Assembly: GCA_900546265.1 (NCBI GenBank)
Contig: URCA01000010.1
Location: forward strand, 1-64,000
Source of the DNA: an uncultured Oscillospiraceae bacterium
GTDB lineage: Bacteria > Bacillota > Clostridia > Oscillospirales > Acutalibacteraceae
Reading direction: 5' to 3'
DNA length: 64,000 nt
A program made the translations under genes and the position numbers. Each line of letters opens with the position of its first letter. Within the stretch, counting starts at the first letter, position 1. Positions 27,447 to 36,200 of the stretch are shown piece by piece. The notes under the pieces were generated by a model. It was not told where the DNA came from and made no database searches. It saw only the letters and a list, made by a program, of their open reading frames with translations.

Positions 27447-28536
27447 CGCCTGGTATCAAAAACCGGCGGGGGTCGAAACCCGCTGGGCCACCTGTGAAAA
27501 TCCCCGGGGGGAAAAGGGCCGCGCGGCCATGCGCGGCCAGGGCCGTAAGGGCTGTCCCTGCACCGGCCTCGGCGCGGGCGGCTCCTTTGTTATGGCGGAG
27601 ACGGAAGGGCGCAGCGGCGTGCTGCGGCGGATATGGATGGCGGTGCAGGACTATGACAAACCCCATTGCCTGAAGGGACTGAAGTTCGAGATTTTTTGGG
27701 ACGGCTGTGAAAAACCGGCGGTTTCGGTGCCGCTGGGGGATTTTTTCCTTCATGTCCCCGGCCGCCTGATTCCGGTGGACTGCGCCGCCTTTACCACAAC
27801 AGAAGGGCGCAGCTTCGTCTGCACTATCCCCATGCCCTTTCAAAGCGGTATGCGGGTGGTTATCACCAACGAGTCGACGCACGATATAGCGAATGTGTTC
27901 TATGAAGTGGATTACACACTGGGCGATCCGTTCACGGAGGGCACCCTCTATTTCCATGCCTTTTATAACCGGGAGCACGCCACTAAGCTGCTGGAGGACT
28001 ACACCATTCTCCCGCTCGTGCGGGGAAACGGCAGATACCTCGGCACGGCGATGACCGTACGTGCCAACCCGGATTTACCGGGCTGGTGGGGCGAGGGCGA
28101 GGTAAAGGCTTACATCGACGGCGACGATACCTATCCCACCCTATGCGGAACGGGATCCGAGGACTATATCGGCACCTCCTGGGCGATGGGGGAGTTTTCC
28201 GGATGGTATCAGGGGTGCTTGCACTGCCGGGAGGGGATGGCCAGCTTTTACCGCTTCCACATCCCCGATCCGCTGTATTTTGAAAAGGACATCCGGCTGA
28301 CCATTCAGCAGCTGGGGTTTATGACGCCGGAGCTCCGGCAGACGTTTGGGGAACGGGGCATCCAGGTATACAAGCCCGGCGGCGGCGCCTTCTTCGATCT
28401 GGAAAACGATATAGGCCTGTACGAACGGGTTGGCGACGATTTCAGCAGCATCGCCTATTTTTATCTAAGCGCGCCGTGTTCGGAGCTGCCTGCCATGGAA
28501 TCCGCCGCGCGGCGGATGGAAGGATATGTCGAATAG
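27439..28536 (+). CDS. GH172 (DUF2961) furanosidase-family enzyme
   Basis: This 365-residue protein carries the DUF2961/GH172 hallmarks: a jelly-roll pair and the strongly conserved GTGSEDYIGTSW motif, preceded by GEGEVKAYIDGDD. Known members hydrolyse alpha-D-fructofuranosides or alpha-D-arabinofuranosides, with two glutamates in these motifs as acid/base and nucleophile. The conserved Glu in GSED and one in GEGE are retained. The frame is open upstream to 27325, but AGGAGGAAG stands just before the ATG at 27439. It lacks a signal peptide and sits between two near-identical SGNH esterases, which suggests sequential deacylation and hydrolysis of a furanose-containing oligosaccharide. The exact substrate is unknown. 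Confidence 0.85.
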   Translation: MIDAWYQKPAGVETRWATCENPRGEKGRAAMRGQGRKGCPCTGLGAGGSFVMAETEGRSGVLRRIWMAVQDYDKPHCLKGLKFEIFWDGCEKPAVSVPLGDFFLHVPGRLIPVDCAAFTTTEGRSFVCTIPMPFQSGMRVVITNESTHDIANVFYEVDYTLGDPFTEGTLYFHAFYNREHATKLLEDYTILPLVRGNGRYLGTAMTVRANPDLPGWWGEGEVKAYIDGDDTYPTLCGTGSEDYIGTSWAMGEFSGWYQGCLHCREGMASFYRFHIPDPLYFEKDIRLTIQQLGFMTPELRQTFGERGIQVYKPGGGAFFDLENDIGLYERVGDDFSSIAYFYLSAPCSELPAMESAARRMEGYVE

Positions 28537-28569
28537 CGCCTGGCCAGGCGCGGGGAAAGGAGAACAGAC

Positions 28570-29748
28570 ATGAAAGGTCTGTGGAAACGGTTCGCCGCCG
28601 GGATAAGCGCTGTGGCACTGACCATCGGGTGGCACGGACAGGCGGCCGAAGCGGTGCCGGAACGCTATGTGGTGGCCTGTGTGGGGGACAGTATCACCGA
28701 GGGGATCGGCGCGACGTCGCCGGTTCTGTACAGCTATCCTGCGCAGCTGCAGAAGCTGCTGGGCGAACGCTACGAGGTGCACAATTGCGGCTCCGGCGGC
28801 ACGACGCTGCTCAAGTCCGGCGACTTTTCCTATAGGAAACAGAGCCGCTACCGGGAAAGCCGCACCTGCAATCCGCACATCGTGATCATCATGCTGGGCA
28901 CCAACGACTCCAAGCCGCAGAACTGGGCCAAAAAGGAGCAGTATGTTCCGGACTTGGTGGAGCTTATTCAGGTCTACCAGAAGTTGGAATCCAAGCCGCG
29001 GGTGTATGTCGCCACGTCGGCCACGGTTCCGCAGGCGCTGGACGGCATTACCGACGAGGTGGTCACGGACGAGGTGGTTCCGCTGCAAAAGGAGGCCGCC
29101 CGCCAAACCGGCTGCGAGGTCATCGACGTCAATCAGCTGACCAAGGGACACGCCGACTGGTACTGCGACGGCGTCCACCCGAACAATGACGGGTATGCGC
29201 AGCTGGCCGCGGCCTTTGCCGACGTCCTCTCCCAACGATACGACCCCGGCATTGTCCGGCAGTGGAGCGCGCGCCTCGACGCGCTGCCGTCAAATCCCGA
29301 CGCCGGCTATGCCTCCGAGGTGGAAGCGCTGCGCTTTACGCTGGGCCAATTCAGCGAGCAGCAGGCCGCGCTTGTCACCGACCAGCAGAAAAAGCGGTTG
29401 GCCGCCATGGAAGAAGCGGTGAAGAGAACGACGGCTGCGCCCCGCGTCACGACCACGCAGCCCACAGCCGCCTCCCAACCCACGACTACAAGCGGCGCGG
29501 CCGTTACCACCGCGCCCACCTCCCCAACGCAAGCGGCGACGGCGAGCGAAGCGCCGCCCACCACCGCCTCTGCGGTCACCGGTTTGCCCACCACCACCGG
29601 CAGTAACGCCACAACCGCCGCCGCTCAACATACGAGCTCCGCTGTGATTTGGTGGGTTCTGGCGGGCGTCGTGGCCGCCGCCGGGGCCGGGACGGGCGCG
29701 CTGGTATGGGTGCGCCGCCGAAACTCACCTGGAAGACGAATGGAGTAG
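28570..29748 (+). CDS. SGNH hydrolase, secreted and membrane-anchored
   Basis: This 392-residue protein has an N-terminal signal sequence, an SGNH domain (GDSITEG, GTNDSKP, DGVHPNN) closely matching the cytosolic enzyme at 26808, then an Ala-rich helical segment, a Thr/Pro-rich linker (about residues 280-355) and a C-terminal hydrophobic helix with an Arg-rich end. No LPxTG-like motif precedes the helix, so it is likely a membrane anchor. The same chemistry is thus placed outside the cell (this gene) and inside (26808). The start follows AAAGGAGAAC. Confidence 0.88.
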   Translation: MKGLWKRFAAGISAVALTIGWHGQAAEAVPERYVVACVGDSITEGIGATSPVLYSYPAQLQKLLGERYEVHNCGSGGTTLLKSGDFSYRKQSRYRESRTCNPHIVIIMLGTNDSKPQNWAKKEQYVPDLVELIQVYQKLESKPRVYVATSATVPQALDGITDEVVTDEVVPLQKEAARQTGCEVIDVNQLTKGHADWYCDGVHPNNDGYAQLAAAFADVLSQRYDPGIVRQWSARLDALPSNPDAGYASEVEALRFTLGQFSEQQAALVTDQQKKRLAAMEEAVKRTTAAPRVTTTQPTAASQPTTTSGAAVTTAPTSPTQAATASEAPPTTASAVTGLPTTTGSNATTAAAQHTSSAVIWWVLAGVVAAAGAGTGALVWVRRRNSPGRRME

Positions 29749-29808
29749 ACAGCGAATGGGCTGTGCAATATTGCGTTGCTCACATCATACTTTAAGGAGG
29801 AAAAAGGC

Positions 29809-32800
29809 ATGAAGTCCTACTGCAAACGAGTTGGTATTCCCCTGCTGATCCTGACGCTGCTGGTAAGCGTCATGGCGCCGCTGATTACCCTGGCGGAAGA
29901 TCCGCCTCCCAGCTACGAAACCGACGATTGGACAGAATTCAACAAGCTGGAGGTCGCAGACGATCTCCACGATGCCAGCCAATTCCTTAGCATTAAGTAT
30001 AGCCAGGGCCTGACCTTCCGCGACGATGACAGTCCCTATTTCGCCGAGAGAGACGCCTGCCTGTTTTTCAGCGACGACACGGTCTATGGCTTGAAAAATG
30101 AGATGACCTGGGAAATACGCGCCAAGGCCAAGATCGCGCTGACCATGTATTATCCCTGGGGTATGACCGACTGGGCCGTGCCGAAGCCGGAGAATATGCC
30201 GGAGTTTTTTGTCAGTGAGGATAGGGTGAACTGGACGCCCGTCGCCCTCAGCCGCTCTCAGCGGCTGGGCTGCTACAACAACTTTATGATCCTGACCGCC
30301 CATTGGATTGACGAAACGCCGGAAGGCTCCCGGTATCTGAAGGTGCGCTTCCCCCTGGAGGGCAACGTGTGCGTGGCTGAGCTGCGGCAGAGCGGCGGCA
30401 GCACCGATACCCTTTACGGCGACGTGTTCTCCGACGGGACGGACGCCAGCATGATGAGCAAGGCCATCGCGACAAGCGAAGACGTGTACCCCAAGGATAA
30501 CGATTACGTTGGCCAGGTGGAGAAAGCCGACATCGACGCCCAGGGCAGGACGAACGCCATCGCCACCTACTGGCCGGTAGAAAACTCCCACTCCTATGTC
30601 ACCTATCAGATTCCGGCGGGCAGCAAGGTGCTGGCCGAAGGCTATATTTTCACAGAGGTATGGAAAAAGAACGACAAGGGCCTTCCCGAGGTGGGGACGC
30701 TGGACGAAAAATTCGGCGATCGGTTCTTCCGCCTGTCTACTTCCGCGGATAATCAGACCTGGACGGTGGCGGAGAACACCAAGATCGCCGCCTATGCGGG
30801 CCCGTCCGGGGCGGCGGATGCGAGCGGCAACTATCCCATCCGCGGCTGGGACAAGGTGATCCTGTGCCTGGACGAGATGCCGGCCGGCCACACCTATCTA
30901 CGCATCGAAATGCCCAATTATAAGGATGTGGCGGGCTACGAAGCCTCCGCCTGGATGATGTTCCTCACCTCCATGCGGGCGCAGCAGCTCAAGTCCGCGC
31001 AGGAGGAGACGGCCAATCTCGCCCGCTTCGACGCGTTGGACACGGTGGATTCCTTCAAGGACGTCAGCCGGTTGAGCAGCGTGCTGCACAAGACGGGATA
31101 CACCCTTCGCCCTGGCGGCGAGGGCGAGGCGATGTTCCGGGACAACGACGACGTGCTGTCCTTTTCCAGCGCGGTTTACAAGCTGACCAACGAGCTCACC
31201 TGGGAGTTCTCCGCCGGGCAGCAGCCGGTGCTGGCCCTGTATTACCCCAAAACCCTGCTGGATGAAAACGGCGGCGTGCCCCAGGACAAGGCCCCGGCGT
31301 TTTACACCAGCACCGATCGGTTCAACTGGACGCCGCTGGAAATGGATGAGGTTCTGCCGCTGGGAGCCTACGGCAGCCAGAAGCTGGTCAGCTTCTGGGG
31401 CAAGAGCGCGCCCGCCTATACCAAATATCTGAAGGTAGCCTTTAAAACCGGTGAAACCGTCTATTTGTCCGAACTGAAAAGCCAGGGTACCGCCGATCAC
31501 TCTTCGGATTACGCCGAGGTGTTCTCGGATCCCATGGATACCTCTATTCGGCCCAACGGGCGCTGCGACGTGGTTTTCTTCAACGACGAATGGGGCATTT
31601 TCTCGCCCGGCCAGGGGGAACTGAAGGATTTCCGCCGGGACGACGATCTGATGGGCGTGATGCGCACCTATTGGCCGGAGGACGATCAGAAGGAGCTGTG
31701 GGTTGACTATCAGGTACCGCTGAACTCCCGCGTCACCATTGAAACCTACCTGGTGGACATCATATGGAAACGCAATGAGGACGGGGTTATCCTGCCCGGC
31801 ACGCTGGACGAAGCCTGCCAGTCCCAGGGCGCGTTTAAGGTATACACCTCCGCCGACGGCAAGACCTGGACGCAGGCGGAGGCGAAAATGGCCGTCTATC
31901 CCGGCTTTGGATATGTGGACGGCGCCTACACCGACCGAACCTTCGACAAAGTGGTCTACGGTATCGATAAAATGCCGGAGGGTCATGGCATGGTACGCAT
32001 CTGCTTCCCCAACTATATCAACGCGGGTACGGTGAATGGGGTCGAGGTGGCGCCGGAAGAGGGGTTCACGTGGACCTGGATTCCCTCTATCAAGGCCATT
32101 CGGGCGGAGCTGCCCGTTTCGGGCCTGGCGGATGCCGAGCCGGTGGCGGAAGGCGATCTGGCTGATCTGCCGGTCATTGATGACTGCGGTGATCTGAGCA
32201 AGGCGGAGCCTTCCCTGCTGGAGAACTTCCGGGTACAGGCGCCCAACGGGGTGTCCGTCGGCACGACGGATCCCGGCGACGCGGTTCTTGTCCGGCAGTA
32301 TGGCGACGTACCGTCCAGCCTGAGCTGGGCCATCGGCTCCCGTTCCAAGGTGGCGCTGATCGCCTATCAGCATAAGGATACACTGACGGGAGGAGACGCG
32401 TCCACCGTCAAGGAAGACAGCCGCCTGCAGCTGCTGACCGGGCAAAACCGGTTCGAGCTGGACGAAGCCCAGGCACAGGTGAAGGTACTGGGCCGCGTGG
32501 GAGACAGCGACTATTATAAGGTTGCGTACGTCATCGAGGAAACCCGCCGGTATGACACCCTGCTGCGCGCTGTGTTCCCGGTGTGCGCCAAAGGGACGGA
32601 CATCGCCGTCACCACCCTGCGCGGCACGGCCGGAAGCAAGGAATCCGATCCGGCCTGGAAGCCCGGCTTCCACGACACCTGCGAGGATGATTCGCTGGTA
32701 TACGATTTCGAGGGCCTGGCCGAGTTCGTGTATGAAGAAATCCCCCGGGACGGCGTTTTCGCCAACGACGGGACCGTCTTCCCGGATGGGGACTTGGATC

Positions 32801-33396
32801 GGGTGTTCCCGACCCGCGCGTCCATGGATAACGCCATTGTCTGGGAGGTGGCGCCGGGCTCCCGTGTGACCTTCAAGCTGCACTATATGTCTCTCATGTG
32901 GGCTCTGGACAGCCACGGGATGCCGAAGGCCTCGGTACTCAACGCCGAGAGAGAGGAGGCCGGCGACGAGGTCATGCCGAAGATTTACAGCTCGGCGGAC
33001 AATGTGGTCTGGGACGAGATCACCGATTTTCAATGGGAGTTTGCTCCGGCCTATTACCTGGGAAGCGGCGACTTGTCGGAACACCGCTATGATTTCGCCT
33101 ATTTCTATGTCGATAAGCTGCCCGCCGACGCCCGGTATGTCATCTTTGAATTCCCGGGTCAATACAGGAACCCGTGGGAAGTGAAGCTCTACGACGTGCT
33201 GGCCGAAGCGCCCGCCCGCCAGCCGGATTCCGACACCTCGAAGGAGCCGTCGGATCCCTCCTCGAACGTCTCCTCCGACGACGGCCCGGCTCCTGACACC
33301 GGCGTCGGCGTACAGCCGCTGGCCCTGACCGCCGCGGCGGGGGCCAGCCTGCTGCTGCCGCTGCTGTACCGCCGGCGGCAAAAACGGCGCGGCTGA
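29809..33396 (+). CDS. Giant surface protein with three bipartite repeats and a PDTG sorting tail
   Basis: This protein has 1195 residues and starts at an ATG after TAAGGAGG. A signal peptide is followed by three long repeats of about 350-385 residues. Each has a first half with an LTWE/MTWE core (for example KLTNELTWEF) and a second half with a pattern like IWKxNExGxxLPGTLDE followed by STSADxxTW. No family is recognised and no catalytic residues can be named. The C-terminus reads APDTGV, a hydrophobic stretch and an Arg-rich tail, matching the tail of the 3887 protein. The gene ends the GH127-SGNH-GH172-SGNH operon and is followed by a perfect hairpin. A glycan-binding or wall role is inferred from the context only. 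Confidence 0.7.
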   Translation: MKSYCKRVGIPLLILTLLVSVMAPLITLAEDPPPSYETDDWTEFNKLEVADDLHDASQFLSIKYSQGLTFRDDDSPYFAERDACLFFSDDTVYGLKNEMTWEIRAKAKIALTMYYPWGMTDWAVPKPENMPEFFVSEDRVNWTPVALSRSQRLGCYNNFMILTAHWIDETPEGSRYLKVRFPLEGNVCVAELRQSGGSTDTLYGDVFSDGTDASMMSKAIATSEDVYPKDNDYVGQVEKADIDAQGRTNAIATYWPVENSHSYVTYQIPAGSKVLAEGYIFTEVWKKNDKGLPEVGTLDEKFGDRFFRLSTSADNQTWTVAENTKIAAYAGPSGAADASGNYPIRGWDKVILCLDEMPAGHTYLRIEMPNYKDVAGYEASAWMMFLTSMRAQQLKSAQEETANLARFDALDTVDSFKDVSRLSSVLHKTGYTLRPGGEGEAMFRDNDDVLSFSSAVYKLTNELTWEFSAGQQPVLALYYPKTLLDENGGVPQDKAPAFYTSTDRFNWTPLEMDEVLPLGAYGSQKLVSFWGKSAPAYTKYLKVAFKTGETVYLSELKSQGTADHSSDYAEVFSDPMDTSIRPNGRCDVVFFNDEWGIFSPGQGELKDFRRDDDLMGVMRTYWPEDDQKELWVDYQVPLNSRVTIETYLVDIIWKRNEDGVILPGTLDEACQSQGAFKVYTSADGKTWTQAEAKMAVYPGFGYVDGAYTDRTFDKVVYGIDKMPEGHGMVRICFPNYINAGTVNGVEVAPEEGFTWTWIPSIKAIRAELPVSGLADAEPVAEGDLADLPVIDDCGDLSKAEPSLLENFRVQAPNGVSVGTTDPGDAVLVRQYGDVPSSLSWAIGSRSKVALIAYQHKDTLTGGDASTVKEDSRLQLLTGQNRFELDEAQAQVKVLGRVGDSDYYKVAYVIEETRRYDTLLRAVFPVCAKGTDIAVTTLRGTAGSKESDPAWKPGFHDTCEDDSLVYDFEGLAEFVYEEIPRDGVFANDGTVFPDGDLDRVFPTRASMDNAIVWEVAPGSRVTFKLHYMSLMWALDSHGMPKASVLNAEREEAGDEVMPKIYSSADNVVWDEITDFQWEFAPAYYLGSGDLSEHRYDFAYFYVDKLPADARYVIFEFPGQYRNPWEVKLYDVLAEAPARQPDSDTSKEPSDPSSNVSSDDGPAPDTGVGVQPLALTAAAGASLLLPLLYRRRQKRRG

Positions 33397-33407
33397 TCTG
33401 GTTCGGC

Positions 33408-33440
33408 AGGGGGTGCAAAATGTACCATTTTGCACCCCCT
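33408..33440. terminator. 15-bp perfect hairpin after the giant surface protein
   Basis: The arms at 33408-33422 and 33426-33440 pair perfectly (AGGGGGTGCAAAATG with CATTTTGCACCCCCT) around a three-base loop. A T-run only begins about 12 bases beyond the stem, so it may be a terminator, an RNA-stabilising structure or a protein-binding site. It lies 12 bases after one stop codon and 38 before the next start. Confidence 0.6.
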
Positions 33441-33477
33441 TGGATCCCCGATTTTTTAGTGGAAGGGAGGGGACTGT

Positions 33478-34653
33478 GTGGAGGAAAATTTCCGCGCGCA
33501 CAACGAAGAGGTAAAGCGGATATGGCGGACGTTCTATAGCGGCCGCCCGGAGCGGATGCCCATGATCCTCGGCGTCAATCCGCGGTATCTGCTGCTGGAT
33601 CCCCGCTATAATCCCAAGGGGATTACCTTTGAACAGTATTTTACCGATCCGGAAATCATGTTTCACGTACAGCTGGAATTTCAGGATTTTGTCCGCCACC
33701 ATATGTGGGCGGATCATGAGATGGGCGTCCCGGAAGAGGGCTGGTCCATTACGGTGGATTTTCAAAATGTGTATGAAAGCGCCTGGCTGGGCGCGCCTGT
33801 CGTATTTCGAGACGGGAATTGCCCCGCCTGCGCGCCGCTTCTGGACGACGACCGCAAGCATCTGCTTTTTGAAAAAGGCGTGCCGGATCCCTTCTCCGGG
33901 CTGATGGCGAAAGCGCGGGAATACACGGAACGGTTTAACGCCATAAGGGAAAAAGGCTTTGTCTATAAGGGCGCGCCCCTTGCGCCGGTGGTTCCCTCGG
34001 TGCTGTACACCGACGGCCCCTTTACCCTGGCCTGCAACCTGCGGGGGGCGGATCGCTTTTGCCTGGATATGTATGAGGATCCCGATTTTGCCCGTCAGCT
34101 CCTGGATTTTGTGACGCAGGCGACCATTCAAAGGCTGAAGGCGTGGCGCCGGTATTTGGGTCAGGCGGAGATACAGCCGTCCCTGGCCTTTGCCGACGAC
34201 AGCATCGCCATGCTGTCCCCCGCCATGTACCGGGAGTAGGTCATGCCGTGCCACAAACGGCTCATCGACGCGCTGGCCCATCCGGATGGGGATCATGCGG
34301 TGCATCTGTGCGGGAACGCCTCGCACCTGTTCGGGGAAATGGCGGCGCGCCTGCACGTCGTTTCCTTTGACACGGGATACCCCATCGACCACCGGAAGGT
34401 GGCGCGGGAGCTGGGGCCCGCCGTCCAGATACAGGGCGGCCCCACCGCCGCGCTCCTCTTGAGCGGCAGCCGGGAGGAGGTGGCCGGGGAAACCGTCAGA
34501 ATCATACGCGCCGTTAAGGACGTGACCCGGCGCTTTGTCCTGCGGGACGCCAATAACGTCTCCCCGGGTACTCCGCTTGAGAATATACGCGTTATGTACG
34601 ACAAGGTGCGGGAAGAGGGCGTGTATGAAACGGCGCAAGAGGCGATTCCATAA
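33478..34653 (+). pseudogene. Uroporphyrinogen-decarboxylase-family protein interrupted by an in-frame amber codon
   Basis: Joined, the gene would encode 391 residues of the URO-D superfamily, which includes corrinoid-linked methyltransferases as well as heme enzymes. It starts with a GTG after AGGGAGGGG. At 34237-34239 a TAG interrupts the frame after PAMYRE; the same frame continues with VMPCHKRLIDAL and runs to a TAA at 34653. Relatives have an aromatic residue at this point (the pattern YRE-F-V-P-HKR), so a single base change explains it. Other genes in the window use TAG as a normal stop, so general recoding is unlikely. The remainder is free of damage, so this is a recent mutation or a sequencing error. 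A reader could also see 33478-34239 and 34243-34653 as two halves. Confidence 0.75.
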
Positions 34654-34699
34654 CCGGAAGCCATCGATCATTGACAGTATATAGAAAGGGCGAAGCAAT

Positions 34700-36172
34700 A
34701 TGAAAAGAACATTGGCCTGTCTGCTGGCGGCGATTCTGTGCGCCTCCATGGCGGCCTGCGGCAGGAATCCCGTCACCCCCTCCTCGACAGAGAGCGCCGG
34801 TTCCGCGCTCTCCAGCTCCGACGTTTCGGGGGACAGCGCTACCACCGGCGGCACGGAAACCGCCGACACCACGCAGAATACGGAATCCAATTCCCCGGCC
34901 CAAACCACCACGGCGGGGAAAACGCCGACAAAAGCCACCTCCTCCAAGCCGACCTCCAAGCCGGTGGTGAGCGTGTCGCTTCCCTCCTATAACATCAAGG
35001 GGCAGACCGTGGAGTTGCTCACCCACGATAGCCCGGAAACGGATGCCTCCAAGGAGCTCATCGCCCGCTTCAAGGAAGCCTATGGCGCGACGCTGAAAAT
35101 GACCAACTGCGACTGGGCCTCGATGCAGACGGTGCTCAATTCCCGCGTCATGGCCAACAACCCGCCGGATGTGACGGTGGTGCGCAACGCCGACTATTAC
35201 ACCTATCAGCTCAGCGGCATCCTGCAGGACATCAGCGGCAAAATCGACTACAGCACGCCGCTGTGGAAGGACGTCAAGGACATCAACGACAGCATGAAGG
35301 TGAGCGACAAGCAGTATTATGCCGCGATCAACCGCTGGGTGGGCTGGTATATCTGGTACAACAAGTCCATCATGCTGGACAACGGCATTATGGATACGCC
35401 GGATAAGCTGTATGATCAGGGAAAATGGACGGTTTCCGCCATGCGCAGCCTGGCTAAGGAGCTGACCGTGCGCGATGGGGAAAAAATCACCCAGTATGGC
35501 TTGGGCTCCGACTACGGCACGCTGGCCAACTGCCTCGAGGTAGCGCGGGGGGCCACGCAGGTCAAACGCAGCGGCAACACCTTCTCCAGCAACATCAACG
35601 ATCCCGCCCTGGCGGACGCCTTCAATATGCTCTACGATTTGTATGCGGCGGACAAGTGCATGACTCCCATCGATCAGCACAACAACATGTTTGCCAAGGG
35701 CCGCTGCGCCATGCTGGTGGAGGGCAGCTGGCTGCCTCAGCAGCGTTCGATCAAGGCCCTGAAGGATAAGGGCTCCATCGGCATGGTTCCCTTCCCCAAA
35801 TGGGAGGGACAGGCGGAGCATCAGTCCGGCGAGGTGACCTGCACGGGCATTCCGCGCGGCGTCAAAAATACCGACAAGGGGATGGCCTTCATCAATTTCC
35901 AGCGGTATATCGCCATCGACACGGCTCAGCTTAAAAAGAGCCGGGAAACGCAGAAAACCAAATATTCCATGACCGATAAGGAGTTGGATTATCAGGAGGC
36001 GGCCGCCGACAAGGCGGTGGTTGGCTCCTGGCTGGGGATTCCCAACAGCCCGAGCTATCTGATGGCCATGATGGTGGCCTACGGAAACTCCTGGTCCCTG
36101 ACGGTGGAAAAGTATGGTCCCGACCTGAAAAAATCCATCGACGAGCTTAACGCCATGGTGAAAAAAGGCTAA
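34700..36172 (+). CDS. Extracellular sugar-binding lipoprotein (ABC solute-binding protein, family 1)
   Basis: This 490-residue protein has a lipobox (SMAAC) at the end of its signal peptide, a Ser/Thr-rich linker of about 70 residues and a family 1 solute-binding domain (TVELLTHDSPETDASKELI, PPDVTVVRNADYYTYQ, GMVPFPKW). It is the cassette B counterpart of the protein at 460. Downstream are the frameshifted DUF4127 gene and then cassette B, whose second permease pair or fused binding protein it may serve. The ligand is unknown. Confidence 0.88.
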   Translation: MKRTLACLLAAILCASMAACGRNPVTPSSTESAGSALSSSDVSGDSATTGGTETADTTQNTESNSPAQTTTAGKTPTKATSSKPTSKPVVSVSLPSYNIKGQTVELLTHDSPETDASKELIARFKEAYGATLKMTNCDWASMQTVLNSRVMANNPPDVTVVRNADYYTYQLSGILQDISGKIDYSTPLWKDVKDINDSMKVSDKQYYAAINRWVGWYIWYNKSIMLDNGIMDTPDKLYDQGKWTVSAMRSLAKELTVRDGEKITQYGLGSDYGTLANCLEVARGATQVKRSGNTFSSNINDPALADAFNMLYDLYAADKCMTPIDQHNNMFAKGRCAMLVEGSWLPQQRSIKALKDKGSIGMVPFPKWEGQAEHQSGEVTCTGIPRGVKNTDKGMAFINFQRYIAIDTAQLKKSRETQKTKYSMTDKELDYQEAAADKAVVGSWLGIPNSPSYLMAMMVAYGNSWSLTVEKYGPDLKKSIDELNAMVKKG

Positions 36173-36200
36173 ATCCTCAAACGGAAAGGCAGTTACCTGC

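Noticed and set aside
33478..34653. Pyrrolysine insertion at the TAG
   Set aside because: At least five other genes in the window end with TAG and the family is not a known pyrrolysine user; no pyl genes are visible.
30898..34959. A 1353-codon open frame on the minus strand
   Set aside because: It lies antisense to the surface protein, URO-D and binding-protein genes. GC-rich third positions make such long antisense frames common; the translation has no domain, signal or ribosome site.
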